Positions 25,438 through 35,074 of a stretch of DNA of 56,188 nucleotides are shown one piece after another. The notes under the pieces are model-generated. The model did no database searches, was not told where the DNA came from, and saw nothing but the letters and a program-made list of their open reading frames with translations. Position 1 is the first letter of the stretch. The number at the start of each line of letters is the position of its first letter. The position numbers and the translations under genes are program-made. The stretch lies in the NCBI GenBank assembly GCA_019635955.1, contig JAHBYL010000018.1, forward strand, positions 1-56,188, given 5' to 3'. This stretch comes from Parvibaculum sp. (GTDB taxonomy: Bacteria; Pseudomonadota; Alphaproteobacteria; Parvibaculales; Parvibaculaceae).

Positions 25438-26763
25438 ATGACGGATGTCTGGTCGAACTGGTCTGGCTGGGTGAAGGCCTGGCCGCAAAATCTGGCCGCG
25501 CCGTCGAGTGAGGAAGAAGTGGTGGAGGTCGTCAGGACCGCGCCTGCGCCGATCCGCGTTGCCGGGCGGGGACATTCCTTCACACCGCTGGTGGAGAGCA
25601 GCGGCACGCTGATGACGCTGTGGGGCCTTGCCGGCGTAATCGACCATGACGACGCCGCGCAGACGGCCAAGATCAAGGCGGGAACGACGATCCGCGATCT
25701 CGGGCCGGAACTTTTCGAGCGCGGGCTTGCGCTTGCCAATCAGGGCGACATCGATCGGCAGGCATTGGCCGGTGCCGTGGGCACGGGGACGCACGGCACG
25801 GGCGGCACGCTCGGGTCGCTTTCCTCAGCGGTGACGGGATTCCGCCTGGTGACGGCCAATGGCGACATTCTTACCTGTAACGCGAATGAAAATGCCGATG
25901 TTTTCAATGCCGGTCGTGTGAGCTTCGGCAGTCTCGGCGTGATGACGGAAATCACTATGAAGTGCCGGCCGATCTATGCGTTGGAAGAGGACGGCGGCCG
26001 CATGCCCATCGAAGAAGCGCTGCGGCGGGCGGAAGAGCTGCGCGACAGCAGCCGGCACTTCGAGTTTTTCTGGTTTCCCTTCGCGAAGGAGGCGCTCGTC
26101 AAATTCCTGCGCGAAACGGATGCCGAACCGAAGCCGCGCCGGCGGATGCCGGATGGCGAGATAGCGCGGTCCGACAAGATCATGATGCGTGCCTGCGACC
26201 TCTCCCGCTTCCTGCCATTTCTGCGGGGGCCACTGCAGCGGTTTCTCACCTCATCCAGTGGATCGCGCTATGCATCGAGCGCAAAAGAAGGCGGCGGGGA
26301 GTTTCAGAGGAAGGTGCGCTGGTCGCATGATGCCTTTCCGAGCGACCGCAATGTGCGCTTCAATGAGATGGAATATGCGGTGCCTGCGGAGAAGGGCCCG
26401 GATTGCATCCGCGAAGTAGGCGAGCATATGCGCAAATGCGGCGTGAACTTCCTGTTCCCGCTCGAATTCCGCTATGTGGCGGGCGATGACGCTTGGCTCA
26501 GCCCGTTCTATCAGCGCGACAGCGTGACGATTTCCGTGCACCAGTATCACAAGCAGCCCTATGCAGAGTTGTTCGCGGGCGTGGAGGCGATTTTCCGCCG
26601 TTATGAGGGCCGCCCGCACTGGGGTAAGCTGCATACGCTGGGAGCGAGCGATTTCGCCACGCTATATCCGAAGTGGGAGGAGTTCTGCGCGCTGCGGCGG
26701 CGGCTCGACCCTTCGGGCAAGTTTCTCAACGGGCATCTGAAGCGGATATTCGGGGAGGCCTAG
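25438..26763 (+). CDS. D-arabinono-1,4-lactone oxidase-type FAD oxidoreductase
   Basis: 441 residues from the ATG at 25438, with AAGGAGG 6 bases upstream. The N-terminal FAD domain has VAGRGHSFTPL (41-51). The histidine in this GRGHS motif is the residue that carries FAD covalently in many sugar-lactone oxidases. AGTTIRDLGPELFERGLAL and GAVGTGTHGTG continue the FAD fold. The C-terminal ALO domain ends HWGKLHT, with a FLNGHL segment. Known members oxidise aldonolactones or alditols with oxygen or another acceptor; the substrate here is not known. No signal peptide is present, so it is cytoplasmic. Its stop overlaps that of the convergent biotinyl-carrier gene by 4 bp. Confidence 0.88.
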   Translation: MTDVWSNWSGWVKAWPQNLAAPSSEEEVVEVVRTAPAPIRVAGRGHSFTPLVESSGTLMTLWGLAGVIDHDDAAQTAKIKAGTTIRDLGPELFERGLALANQGDIDRQALAGAVGTGTHGTGGTLGSLSSAVTGFRLVTANGDILTCNANENADVFNAGRVSFGSLGVMTEITMKCRPIYALEEDGGRMPIEEALRRAEELRDSSRHFEFFWFPFAKEALVKFLRETDAEPKPRRRMPDGEIARSDKIMMRACDLSRFLPFLRGPLQRFLTSSSGSRYASSAKEGGGEFQRKVRWSHDAFPSDRNVRFNEMEYAVPAEKGPDCIREVGEHMRKCGVNFLFPLEFRYVAGDDAWLSPFYQRDSVTISVHQYHKQPYAELFAGVEAIFRRYEGRPHWGKLHTLGASDFATLYPKWEEFCALRRRLDPSGKFLNGHLKRIFGEA

Positions 26764-26981
26764 GCGCGGTCGACGACGGCAACCGGCTGGCCTTCGGCAA
26801 CGGCATCTTCCTCGGCGACCAGCAACTCGACCAGCACGCAATCGAACGGCGCGGCGACGGGAATTTCCATCTTCATGGATTCCAGAATGAGGATCGGATC
26901 GTCTTCATCAATCCGGTCACCCGGCCGTGCCTCGATCTTCCAGACCTTGCCGGCGATCTCACTCTTCACTTCGCGCGTCAT
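26760..26981 (-). CDS. Stand-alone biotin/lipoyl attachment domain protein
   Basis: 73 residues, all of it a biotinyl-type carrier domain. The modification lysine is K37 in ESMKMEI, and the flanking strands (VKSEIAGKVWKIEARPGDRIDEDDPILIL and VLVELLVAEEDAVAEGQPVAVV) complete the barrel. MKM is the biotinylation motif, so it is probably biotinylated and not lipoylated. Such short carriers normally serve acyl-CoA or urea-type carboxylases. No carboxylase gene is in this window. It is followed on the same strand by nothing close, and metC lies upstream with a 20-bp gap. Confidence 0.88.
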   Translation of the reverse strand: MTREVKSEIAGKVWKIEARPGDRIDEDDPILILESMKMEIPVAAPFDCVLVELLVAEEDAVAEGQPVAVVDRA

Positions 26982-27001
26982 CGTTTCTCCGTTCGGATTG
27001 T

Positions 27002-28162
27002 TCAGGCGGCGGCGCGCAGGCGCTCGAAACCGGCTTCCAGGTCGGCCTTCAGGTCCTCAATATCTTCAAGGCCCGCATGGATGCGGAGAATTTGTCCTTC
27101 CGCATTCCACTCCGTCGCCGTGCGCATCTTTTTCGGATATTGCGGGATGATGAGGCTCTCAAACCCGCCCCATGAGTAACCCATGCCGAAATATTCGAGT
27201 CCGTCGAGCATGGCGGCGAGCGCCGTTTCCGAACAAGGGCGCAGTTCGATGGAAAAGAGGCCGCTCGCGCCGGTGAAATCGCGCTTCCAGATTGCATGAT
27301 CCGGGTGGTCTTCGCGGGCGGGGTGAATGACGCGGGTGACCTCCGGGCGCTTGCTCAGCCAATCCGCGAGTTCGAGACCCGTCTTCATATGGCGTTCGAG
27401 GCGGACGGAGAGGGTGCGAATGCCGCGCAGCACGAGATAGACATCATCGGGAGCCGCGCATTGACCGATATTGCCGTGAGTCTCCAGCGTCTTCTTCCAG
27501 GTTTCTTCCGTTGCGGTGATTGATCCCATCATCACATCGGAATGCCCGCAGAGATATTTCGTGACCGCCTGGATCGACACATCGACGCCATGCTCGAAGG
27601 GCTTGAAGTAGAGCGGCGAGGCCCATGTGTTGTCGAGGATGAGCGTCGCGCCCACCTTGTGCGTTGCATCCGCCAGGGCCGGGATATCCTGCACCTCGAA
27701 AGTGACGGAGCCGGGCGACTCGGTGAAGACGACTGCTGTATTCTTCCGCAACAGCCGCACGATATCCGCACCAATGCGTGGATCGTAGTATTCGACCTCG
27801 ACGCCGTAGCGGGTGAGCACATTGTTGCAGAATGCGCGCGTCGGCTCATAAGCGCTGTCGGTCATCAGAAGGTGATCGCCGGCCTTGAGATGGGCGAGCA
27901 GCGCCGTCGTGACCGCCGAGAGACCCGAGGAGGTGAGAACCGTTCGATATCCGCCCTCAAGTTCGGCAATGGCATCTTGCAGCGCGAATGTGGTGGGCGT
28001 GCCGCGGCGGCCATAGGTGACGGGCTGGGCGCGCGTCTTGACGGCTTCAAGCGTCGGGTAGAGCACGGTCGAGGCATGATAGACGGGCGGGTTGACGATG
28101 CCGAAATTGGCCTCCGGGTCGCGGCCCGCCGTGACGACCAGCGTGTCCTGCTTCTGCTTCAT
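27002..28162 (-). CDS. metC: Cystathionine beta-lyase
   Basis: 386 residues, the usual length. This is a Cys/Met-metabolism PLP enzyme with the Schiff-base lysine K202 in SIQAVTKYLCGHSD, the PLP-phosphate region YGRRGTPT and SSGLSAVT, and the aspartate of LILDNTWASP. Alphaproteobacterial MetC proteins share the C-terminal FGMGYSWGGFESL. It cleaves cystathionine to homocysteine, pyruvate and ammonia for methionine synthesis. AAAGGA precedes the ATG. Other PLP-dependent C-S lyase activities are possible. It diverges from the Aap transporter, with 191 bp between. Confidence 0.92.
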   Translation of the reverse strand: MKQKQDTLVVTAGRDPEANFGIVNPPVYHASTVLYPTLEAVKTRAQPVTYGRRGTPTTFALQDAIAELEGGYRTVLTSSGLSAVTTALLAHLKAGDHLLMTDSAYEPTRAFCNNVLTRYGVEVEYYDPRIGADIVRLLRKNTAVVFTESPGSVTFEVQDIPALADATHKVGATLILDNTWASPLYFKPFEHGVDVSIQAVTKYLCGHSDVMMGSITATEETWKKTLETHGNIGQCAAPDDVYLVLRGIRTLSVRLERHMKTGLELADWLSKRPEVTRVIHPAREDHPDHAIWKRDFTGASGLFSIELRPCSETALAAMLDGLEYFGMGYSWGGFESLIIPQYPKKMRTATEWNAEGQILRIHAGLEDIEDLKADLEAGFERLRAAA

Positions 28163-28353
28163 TCGTCCCGGTCCTTTGTCGTCTGTTCTTCAATTCAACC
28201 CGATAGGGCGCATTTAACGGTAAAAGGGCGGGAGAAGTAAAATAGGGCCGGAAATACCCGAGGCCGGTCAAGGGTTTGCCTTGCCCGCGCTGGCGGGTAG
28301 TCTCGGGGGAATCGAAACGGCGTCCTGCCGTCCCGACCTTCAAAGGGAGCCGC
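28163..28353. promoter_or_regulatory. Divergent region between metC and the amino-acid transporter
   Basis: No gene is seen. It should hold both promoters. The ribosome site AAAGGGAG at 28342-28349 belongs to aapJ. No clear operator or consensus promoter was identified. Confidence 0.35.
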
Positions 28354-29451
28354 ATGAAGAATCCAGTGGTCGCGCTTGTCCTTGGCATCCTGATCGGTGT
28401 CGGCGGCCTATATTTCTTTCTGCCCTACGACCCGCTGGCGCGAGCGGAGCGGCCGGCGGCCTCCACGGCTGCGATTGAAGACGGCGAGCGCGCTGTCGCG
28501 GGCGATACAATGCGGCGGGTGCGGCAGCGCGGCTTTATCCAATGCGGGGTGAGCCAGGGCTTGCCCGGCTTTTCGAGCCCGGACGAGCGGGGACGATGGT
28601 CCGGTATCGATGCCGATTTCTGCCGGGCGCTATCGGGCGCGATCTTCGGCAATCCGAACCAGGTGCGCTTCCGGCCGCTTTCGGCGAAAGATCGCTTCAC
28701 GGCGCTGCAATCGGGCGAGATCGACATTCTCTCGCGCAACACGACATGGACCATGTCGCGCGATACGCAGCTCGGCTTCAATTTTGTTGGCGTGACCTAT
28801 TACGACGGGCAGTCCTTCATGGTGCGCAAGGCGGCCGGGATCAAGACGACGGCGGACCTTGCGGGGGCGACGATCTGTACCGAAACCGGCACGACGACGG
28901 AACTCAACCTTGCCGACTATTTCCGCAGCCGCGGGCTTTCCTATCGCGTTCTCTCATTCGAAAAGAACGATGAGGCCATCGTCGCCTATGATCGCGGACG
29001 ATGCGATGCCTATACGACTGACGCCTCGGGGCTTTATGCGATGCGGCTGAAGCTCGCCGATCCCGATGCCAACGCGATCCTCTCCGAGATCATATCGAAA
29101 GAGCCACTCGGGCCTGCCGTGCGGCAGGGCGATCCGCAATGGGAAAATATCGCGCGCTGGACGCTCAATGCGCTGCTCGAGGCGGAGGAACTCGGTATCA
29201 CATCCGGGAACCTCGACGAGATGCTCGCAAGCGACAACCCACGCGTGAAGCGGCTGCTCGGTCAAGAGGGAGCCTATGGTTCAACTCTCGGGCTCGGCAA
29301 TGATTGGGCCGCGAACGCCGTTCGCGCGGTCGGCAATTACGGCGAGATGTTCGAGCGCAATGTCGGCAAGAATACGCCGCTCGGCATTGCGCGGGGGCAG
29401 AATGCATTGTGGACGGAAGGCGGCCTGCAATATGCAGCGCCGGTCCGTTGA
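28354..29451 (+). CDS. aapJ: General L-amino acid ABC transporter, substrate-binding protein
   Basis: 365 residues from the ATG at 28354. A signal peptide or anchor is seen at 1-22 (NPVVALVLGILIGVGGLYFF). The periplasmic binding fold of family 3 follows: QRGFIQCGVSQGLPGFSSPDE, GRWSGIDADFCRALSGAIFG, ALQSGEIDILSRNTTWTMSR and TICTETGTTTELNLADYFRS. These are close to AapJ/BztA. It delivers a broad range of L-amino acids to the AapQM permease. First gene of the aapJQMP operon; 3 bp separate it from aapQ. Confidence 0.94.
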   Translation: MKNPVVALVLGILIGVGGLYFFLPYDPLARAERPAASTAAIEDGERAVAGDTMRRVRQRGFIQCGVSQGLPGFSSPDERGRWSGIDADFCRALSGAIFGNPNQVRFRPLSAKDRFTALQSGEIDILSRNTTWTMSRDTQLGFNFVGVTYYDGQSFMVRKAAGIKTTADLAGATICTETGTTTELNLADYFRSRGLSYRVLSFEKNDEAIVAYDRGRCDAYTTDASGLYAMRLKLADPDANAILSEIISKEPLGPAVRQGDPQWENIARWTLNALLEAEELGITSGNLDEMLASDNPRVKRLLGQEGAYGSTLGLGNDWAANAVRAVGNYGEMFERNVGKNTPLGIARGQNALWTEGGLQYAAPVR

Positions 29452-29454
29452 ACC

Positions 29455-30657
29455 ATGAGCATGGGGGCGGGGCGGAACAGGCGTGGTGGCGCGGGTGGCA
29501 AGGTACCCTTCGGCTGGAACAATCCGCGTGTACGCTCCTTTGTCTATCAGGCGGCGGTGCTCGGCACCGTGATAGCGCTGGTCTGGTTCTTCACGGCGAC
29601 CGCGCAGGAAAATCTTTCCAGGCTCAACATTTCTTCAGGCTTCGGCTTTCTCGATACGACGGCCGGCTTCGGCATCATCCAGACGCTGATCCCCTATACC
29701 GAGCAATCGAGCTATGGACGGGCCTTTCTCGTCGGGCTGCTGAATACGCTGGTGGTGGCGGTCATCGGCATCGTGCTGTCGGTGATGCTCGGCTTCCTGA
29801 TCGGCGTGATGCGGCTGTCGCGGAACTGGCTGGTCGCGAAAATTGCCGCGGGCTATGTCGAGATCATGCGGAATATTCCGCTGCTGCTGCATCTCTTCTT
29901 CTGGTACTTCGCGGTGCTTCGGCCGTTGCCGGGCCCGGCGGAGAGCCTCAGCCCGCTGCCGGGCATGTTCCTCAACAATAGAGGGCTCATCCTGCCCGAG
30001 CCCGTCTTTGGCCCTGCATCCACCGCGTTCTTTATAGCGATCGCCATGGCGCTGGCCGGCAGCGTTTTCCTCATCCGCTGGTCGCGCAAGCGGCAGGTCG
30101 AGACGGGACAATTATTTCCGGCATGGCGGGCATCTGCAGCAATGCTCATTTTTCTGCCCGGACTTGCCTGGCTCGTGGCGGGAGCCCCGTTCGAGCTTTC
30201 GTTCGCCGAACAGGCGGGGTTTGACTTTGCCGGCGGCATGCGGCTGCTGCCCGAATTCGTGGCGCTGGTGCTCGGCCTCACGCTTTACACCGCTGGCTTC
30301 ATCGCCGAAATCGTGCGTGCGGGCATTCTTTCCGTGAGCAAGGGGCAGCGCGAAGCGGCGGCGGCGCTTGGCCTGAAGGACAGCACGACACTCCGACTCG
30401 TCGTCATTCCTCAGGCACTCAGGCTCATCATCCCGCCGCTGACGAGCCAGATCCTGAACCTCACGAAAAATTCCTCGCTTGCGGTCGCCATCGCCTATCC
30501 CGATCTCGTCGCCGTATTCGCGGGCACGGTGCTGAACCAGACAGGGCAGGCGATCGAGGTGATCGCGCTCACAATGGCGGTCTATCTCACGCTCAGCCTC
30601 ATCACTTCGCTACTGATGAACTGGTACAACTCGCGCATTGCGCTGAAGGAGCGGTGA
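29455..30657 (+). CDS. aapQ: General L-amino acid ABC transporter, permease AapQ
   Basis: 400 residues, inner membrane, about eight helices. The C-terminal transport domain has the EAA loop: SVSKGQREAAAALGLKDSTTLRLVVIPQALRLIIP. As in other AapQ/BztB proteins, the domain is interrupted by a long insert with a second helix pair between the first conserved segment (GFLIGVMRLSRNWLVAKIAAGYVEIMRNIPLLL) and the EAA loop. The basic N-terminus (GRNRRGGAGG) faces the cytoplasm. Partner of AapM and the AapP ATPase. Confidence 0.95.
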   Translation: MSMGAGRNRRGGAGGKVPFGWNNPRVRSFVYQAAVLGTVIALVWFFTATAQENLSRLNISSGFGFLDTTAGFGIIQTLIPYTEQSSYGRAFLVGLLNTLVVAVIGIVLSVMLGFLIGVMRLSRNWLVAKIAAGYVEIMRNIPLLLHLFFWYFAVLRPLPGPAESLSPLPGMFLNNRGLILPEPVFGPASTAFFIAIAMALAGSVFLIRWSRKRQVETGQLFPAWRASAAMLIFLPGLAWLVAGAPFELSFAEQAGFDFAGGMRLLPEFVALVLGLTLYTAGFIAEIVRAGILSVSKGQREAAAALGLKDSTTLRLVVIPQALRLIIPPLTSQILNLTKNSSLAVAIAYPDLVAVFAGTVLNQTGQAIEVIALTMAVYLTLSLITSLLMNWYNSRIALKER

Positions 30658-30661
30658 GCGC

Positions 30662-31771
30662 ATGGGCATGGAAGACATCACGGGGCGCCCGGCGCCGCGC
30701 AACAAGCGCCTGACGCCGCTTGTCTGGGCGCAGCGCAATCTCTTTTCCAGTGTGGGCAATACGGTCCTCACGCTCGTGTCCGCCTATCTTCTCTGGCTGA
30801 CGATCCCGCCGGTGCTCGACTTCACGATCTTCAGCGCGGTGTGGACAGGGACGACGCGCGAAGCCTGTCTCGAGCCCGGCGCGGGTATGTGCTGGCCCTT
30901 CATCTGGGCGAATATCGATCAGTTCATCTATGGCCGCTACCCGCCGGAAGAAATCTGGCGCGTGAATCTCACCTTCGCGCTGGGCGCGGCCGTCATTATC
31001 CCGATGCTCATTCCGGGCTTGCCTGCGCGCCGGCTCAATCTGGTTTTCCTGCTGATCGTCTATCCGCTGGTCGCGATCGTGTTGCTTGCGGGCGACCGGC
31101 CGGGGCTCCGCCCCGTGCCGACCAGCGAATGGGGCGGCTTGCTCGTCACGCTGGTCGTCGCGGTGACGGGTATTGTCGCCTCGCTGCCGCTCGGCGTATT
31201 GCTCGCGCTCGGGCGGCGGTCGAACATGCCGGCGATACGGATGCTCTGCATCATCTTCATCGAGTTCTGGCGCGGCGTCCCACTCATCACCGTGCTCTTC
31301 ATGGCAAGTGTGATGCTGCCTCTGTTCCTGCCGGAGGGCTTTAACCCGGACAATCTGCTGCGCGTTCTGGTGGGCGTGGCGCTGTTCTCGTCAGCCTATA
31401 TGGCTGAAGTGATCCGCGGCGGGTTGCAGGCAATTCCGGCGGGGCAATACGAGGCGGCGCGGGCGCTTGGGCTTACCTATTGGCAGGCAATGGGTCAGGT
31501 GGTGCTGCCGCAGGCGCTGCGCCACGTGATACCAGGCATCGTCAACACCTTCATTGGGCTCTTCAAGGATACGACGCTGGTGCTGATCGTCGGCATTTTC
31601 GATCTGCTCGGCCAGGTGCGCGCCCAGCTCAGTGATCCGAACTGGACGCTGCCGCAAGGTGCGCTGACGGGCTATATCTTCGCGGCGCTGGTCTTCTGGG
31701 CCTTCTGCTTCGGCATGTCGCGATATTCGACCTTCATGGAACGCCGGCTCGACACGACACGCGAGCGCTAG
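30662..31771 (+). CDS. aapM: General L-amino acid ABC transporter, permease AapM
   Basis: 369 residues. The membrane domain has LPLGVLLALGRRSNMPAIRM and the EAA loop IPAGQYEAARALGLTYWQAMGQVVLPQALRHVIP. The N-terminal half includes a long periplasmic loop with the FSAVWTGTTREAC and GMCWPFIWANIDQFIYGRYP stretches found in AapM/BztC. It pairs with AapQ and begins 4 bp after it. The ATPase gene follows after 9 bp. Confidence 0.95.
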   Translation: MGMEDITGRPAPRNKRLTPLVWAQRNLFSSVGNTVLTLVSAYLLWLTIPPVLDFTIFSAVWTGTTREACLEPGAGMCWPFIWANIDQFIYGRYPPEEIWRVNLTFALGAAVIIPMLIPGLPARRLNLVFLLIVYPLVAIVLLAGDRPGLRPVPTSEWGGLLVTLVVAVTGIVASLPLGVLLALGRRSNMPAIRMLCIIFIEFWRGVPLITVLFMASVMLPLFLPEGFNPDNLLRVLVGVALFSSAYMAEVIRGGLQAIPAGQYEAARALGLTYWQAMGQVVLPQALRHVIPGIVNTFIGLFKDTTLVLIVGIFDLLGQVRAQLSDPNWTLPQGALTGYIFAALVFWAFCFGMSRYSTFMERRLDTTRER

Positions 31772-31780
31772 GAGATAACC

Positions 31781-32554
31781 ATGTCAGACGGAAACGGGAA
31801 ACGCCTCAAGGTTTCCGACAAGGCGATGATCGAAATGCGGGGCGTGAACAAGTGGTTCGGCGATTTCCACGTGCTCAAGGATATCGACCTTACCGTGCAG
31901 GAAGGCGAGCGCATCGTGATCGCGGGGCCCTCCGGATCCGGCAAGTCCACGCTGATCCGCTGCATCAATCACCTGGAGCCGCATGACGAAGGAAGCATCG
32001 TCATTGACGGGATCGAACTCACCGAAGATCTCAAACGCATCGACGAGGTGCGGCGCGAGGTCGGCATGGTGTTCCAGCAGTTCAACCTGTTTCCGCACAT
32101 GACGGTGCTGGAAAACTGCACGCTGGCGCCGCTCTGGGTGCGCAAGATGCCGGAGAAGGACGCGCGCGATCTTGCGATGAAGTTTCTTGAGCGTGTGCGC
32201 ATCCCCGAACAGGCCTCGAAGTATCCCGGCCAGCTTTCAGGCGGACAGCAGCAGCGCGTCGCGATTGCCCGCGCCCTCTGCATGAATCCGAAGGTCATGT
32301 TGTTCGACGAGCCGACCTCGGCGCTCGATCCGGAAATGATCAAGGAAGTGCTGGACGTGATGGTGGAGCTCGCACAGGAGGGCATGACCATGCTCTGCGT
32401 GACCCATGAAATGGGCTTCGCGCGGGAAGTGGCAAACCGCGTCGTTTTCATGGATGCCGGCGAGATCATCGAAGAGGCGCCGCCGCGGGAATTCTTCAGC
32501 GCGCCGAAAAATGCGCGGACGAAGGAGTTTCTCGCGCAGGTTCTGGCGCACTAG
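31781..32554 (+). CDS. aapP: General L-amino acid ABC transporter, ATP-binding protein
   Basis: 257 residues, a polar-amino-acid-type ABC ATPase. Walker A is GPSGSGKST (49-57), the signature LSGGQQQR is at 152-159, Walker B is [11 protein letters not shown], and the switch histidine lies in CVTHEMGF. The Q-loop is FQQFNLFPH. It powers uptake by AapQM. Last gene of aapJQMP. It converges on a GNAT gene with 11 bp between. Confidence 0.96.
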   Translation: MSDGNGKRLKVSDKAMIEMRGVNKWFGDFHVLKDIDLTVQEGERIVIAGPSGSGKSTLIRCINHLEPHDEGSIVIDGIELTEDLKRIDEVRREVGMVFQQFNLFPHMTVLENCTLAPLWVRKMPEKDARDLAMKFLERVRIPEQASKYPGQLSGGQQQRVAIARALCMNPKVMLFDEPTSALDPEMIKEVLDVMVELAQEGMTMLCVTHEMGFAREVANRVVFMDAGEIIEEAPPREFFSAPKNARTKEFLAQVLAH

Positions 32555-32565
32555 CGGGGCTAGTC

Positions 32566-33084
32566 TCAGTCCACCTCTTCCAGGACCGCTTCTTCCTGGG
32601 CATAGGGTGTGAAGCCCATGCGCTGGTAAAGGGGGAGTGCGCGGGGGTGGTCCAGCGTGCAGGTCTGGATGATGAGACGTTCGGGGCCGTGGCCCCAGGC
32701 CGTCAGGATCGCTTCGCGCAACATGAAGCTGCCGAGGCCTGAGCCGATATGTTCCGGCATCAAGCCCAGAAATGAAATCTCGGCGCGTGGCATGGAGCGG
32801 AAGTCGAGCTCGAAATAGCCGGCAGGGACGCCGCCGCAATAGAGAACATAGATGGCGACTTCCGGGTGCTGGATGATATCGGCGAGTGCCTGATCGGAAA
32901 GGCGTTTGCGGTTCACCCAGACATAGTCGCGGCCAACCGCGTCATAGAGATAGCGGTAGAAATGGACCGGCGGGTTTTCGGCGCGCATCAGCGCATATTT
33001 GCCTATCGGGCGCGGGCAGGGCGGCAGGCGCGGCTCGGCCAGCATTTCGAGATGGGTGACGACTGTCCTGTGTTTCTTGCCCAT
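32566..33084 (-). CDS. GNAT-family N-acetyltransferase
   Basis: 172 residues from the ATG at 33084, which lies 17 bp after the sseA stop; starts further upstream would overlap sseA and have no better ribosome site. The acetyl-CoA loop is represented by GLMPEHIGSGLGSFMLREAI, and the family's C-terminal pattern by CTLDHPRALPLYQRMGF. The N-terminal 45 residues (THLEMLAEPRLPP, then GKYALMRAENPPVHFYRYLYD) look like a family-specific cap. The substrate is unknown. Close spacing to sseA and the same strand suggest cotranscription. Confidence 0.8.
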   Translation of the reverse strand: MGKKHRTVVTHLEMLAEPRLPPCPRPIGKYALMRAENPPVHFYRYLYDAVGRDYVWVNRKRLSDQALADIIQHPEVAIYVLYCGGVPAGYFELDFRSMPRAEISFLGLMPEHIGSGLGSFMLREAILTAWGHGPERLIIQTCTLDHPRALPLYQRMGFTPYAQEEAVLEEVD

Positions 33085-33101
33085 GCCGATATTCGCGTAT
33101 T

Positions 33102-33947
33102 TCAGGCCTCTACGGGAAGCTCCGTCAAGGCGCCCCATTCGGCCCATGAGCCATCATAGACCGGCACCTGCGGCTTGCCGAGAACGGCAAGGCCGAGGGC
33201 GAGGATCGAGGCGGTGACGCCGGAGCCGCAGGTCGTGACGACGGGGCCGGCGACGTCGATGCCTGCCTTTTCGAATAAGGCTTTCAGTTCTTCCGGTTTC
33301 TTCATCGTGCCGTCGGCGGCGATGAGTTCGCCGGCCGGCAGATTGAAACTTCCAGGGATGTGGCCCCCGCGCAGACCCGCACGGGGCTCAGGCTCCGTGC
33401 CCTTGAAGCGCCCGGCACTGCGCGCGTCGAGCACCTGTTCTGTGCAGGTGTCGATGTTGTGGAGCATGGCCTCGCGGTCGCGAATAAGACCGGTATTGCG
33501 GCGGGCGGTGAAGTGCCGCGCGGAATGGCGTGGCGTGCGGTCGTCCATGGGGCGGGTTTCCGCCTTCCACTTCTTCAAGCCGCCATCGAGAACCACGACA
33601 TCCTCATGGCCCATGACCCGGAACATCCACCAGACGCGGGCGGCGCTGAAGAGCCCGGCGCCGTCATAGACGATGATGCGGTTGCCATCGCCAAGGCCCA
33701 TGGCACGAACGCGGGAGGAGAATTTCTCCGGACTCGGCAGCATATGGGGGTATGGGCTTTCGAGATCGCAAATCTCGTCAATGTCGAAGAAGACGGCACC
33801 TGGAATATGCGCCGCCGCATATTCCGCTTTCGCGTTCCGCTGCATCTGCGGCAGGTACCAGGACGCATCGACGATGCGGATATCCGGCGCATCGAGATGC
33901 GCGGCCAGCCATTCGGTCGTCACAAGCGGAGAAGCGGGCTGCGGCAT
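33102..33947 (-). CDS. sseA: 3-mercaptopyruvate sulfurtransferase
   Basis: 281 residues, two rhodanese domains. The catalytic cysteine is C240 in the CGSGVTAS loop, a motif diagnostic for mercaptopyruvate rather than thiosulfate sulfurtransferase. The inactive N-terminal domain has [12 protein letters not shown] and [19 protein letters not shown]. The enzyme moves sulfur from 3-mercaptopyruvate to thiols or cyanide. cysK lies 22 bp upstream on the same strand, making a small cysteine-metabolism unit. Confidence 0.93.
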   Translation of the reverse strand: MPQPASPLVTTEWLAAHLDAPDIRIVDASWYLPQMQRNAKAEYAAAHIPGAVFFDIDEICDLESPYPHMLPSPEKFSSRVRAMGLGDGNRIIVYDGAGLFSAARVWWMFRVMGHEDVVVLDGGLKKWKAETRPMDDRTPRHSARHFTARRNTGLIRDREAMLHNIDTCTEQVLDARSAGRFKGTEPEPRAGLRGGHIPGSFNLPAGELIAADGTMKKPEELKALFEKAGIDVAGPVVTTCGSGVTASILALGLAVLGKPQVPVYDGSWAEWGALTELPVEA

Positions 33948-33969
33948 CTTTCGAAATCCTCGCGGTCAA

Positions 33970-34968
33970 TCAGAGCCAGTCGGGGGCCGGCAGGTTCTTT
34001 TCGCGCAGGAACGCGGGATTGAACATCTTGCTCTGGTAGCGCGTGCCGTAGTCGCAGAGCACGGTGACGATGGTGTGACCGGGCCCCATTTCCTTTGCAA
34101 GGCGGATGGCGCCCGCAATGTTGATGCCGCTGGAGCCGCCGAGGCAGAGGCCTTCATGCTTCAACAGGTCGAAGACGATGGGGAGCGCCTCCTCGTCCGG
34201 AATCTGATAGGCCTGATCGATCGGCGCGCCTTCGAGGTTCGCGGTGATGCGGCCCTGCCCGATGCCTTCGGTGATCGAGGTACCTTCGGCCTTCAGCTCG
34301 CCATGTTTGTAATAATGGTAGAGCGCGGCGCCCATCGGGTCGGCGAGGCCGATCTGGATGTCCTTGTTACGCTCCTTCAGCGCCATGCCGGTGCCAGCGA
34401 GCGTGCCGCCCGTGCCGACGGCGCAGATGAAGCCGTCCACCTTGCCGTCCGTCTGTTTCCAGATTTCGGGGCCCGTGGTTTCGATATGGGCCTGGCGGTT
34501 CGCGACATTGTCGAACTGGTTTGCCCAGATGGCGCCGTTCGGCTCCTTGGCCGCGAGTTCATCGGCGAGGCGGCCGGAATATTTCACGTAGTTGTTCGGG
34601 TCCTTGTAGGGGACCGCCGGCACTTCGATCAGTTCCGCGCCGCAGAGGCGGAGCATGTCCTTCTTTTCCTGCGACTGGGTTTCCGGGATGACGATCACGG
34701 AGCGGAAGCCAAGCGCATTGCCGACAAGGGCGAGGCCGATGCCTGTATTGCCCGCCGTGCCTTCGACGATGACGCCGCCGGGCTTCAGCGTGCCGCGCTT
34801 CACCGCGTCATTGATGATGTAGAGCGCGGCGCGGTCCTTCACCGATTGGCCGGGGTTCAGAAATTCCGCCTTGCCCAGAATCTCGCAGCCCGTTTCCTCG
34901 GAAGCGCGCTTCAGGCGAATCATGGGGGTGTTGCCGATCGAGTCGACGAGGCCGTTCTTGATATCCAT
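33970..34968 (-). CDS. cysK: Cysteine synthase A (O-acetylserine sulfhydrylase)
   Basis: 332 residues from the ATG at 34968 (DIKNGLVDSIGNTPMIRL). A longer frame upstream is out of family. The PLP lysine is K44 in NPGQSVKDRAA; the phosphate loop is EGTAGNTGIG, and the substrate loop is VGTGGTLAGTGM. It makes L-cysteine from O-acetylserine and sulfide. The C-terminus is in the longer alphaproteobacterial style (VTVLCDYGTRYQSKMFNP). Together with sseA downstream and metC about 6 kb away it fits sulfur amino-acid metabolism. Confidence 0.93.
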   Translation of the reverse strand: MDIKNGLVDSIGNTPMIRLKRASEETGCEILGKAEFLNPGQSVKDRAALYIINDAVKRGTLKPGGVIVEGTAGNTGIGLALVGNALGFRSVIVIPETQSQEKKDMLRLCGAELIEVPAVPYKDPNNYVKYSGRLADELAAKEPNGAIWANQFDNVANRQAHIETTGPEIWKQTDGKVDGFICAVGTGGTLAGTGMALKERNKDIQIGLADPMGAALYHYYKHGELKAEGTSITEGIGQGRITANLEGAPIDQAYQIPDEEALPIVFDLLKHEGLCLGGSSGINIAGAIRLAKEMGPGHTIVTVLCDYGTRYQSKMFNPAFLREKNLPAPDWL

Positions 34969-35074
34969 GGGCGTCGCTTCTGTCTTGTGAGGCGGAGCCA
35001 GACCGGCCGGTCTGGCGAGATGGAACATACGGAGGGGGGCGTGCCGGTTCAAGGCGCGAGCGCGATTTTCCGCT

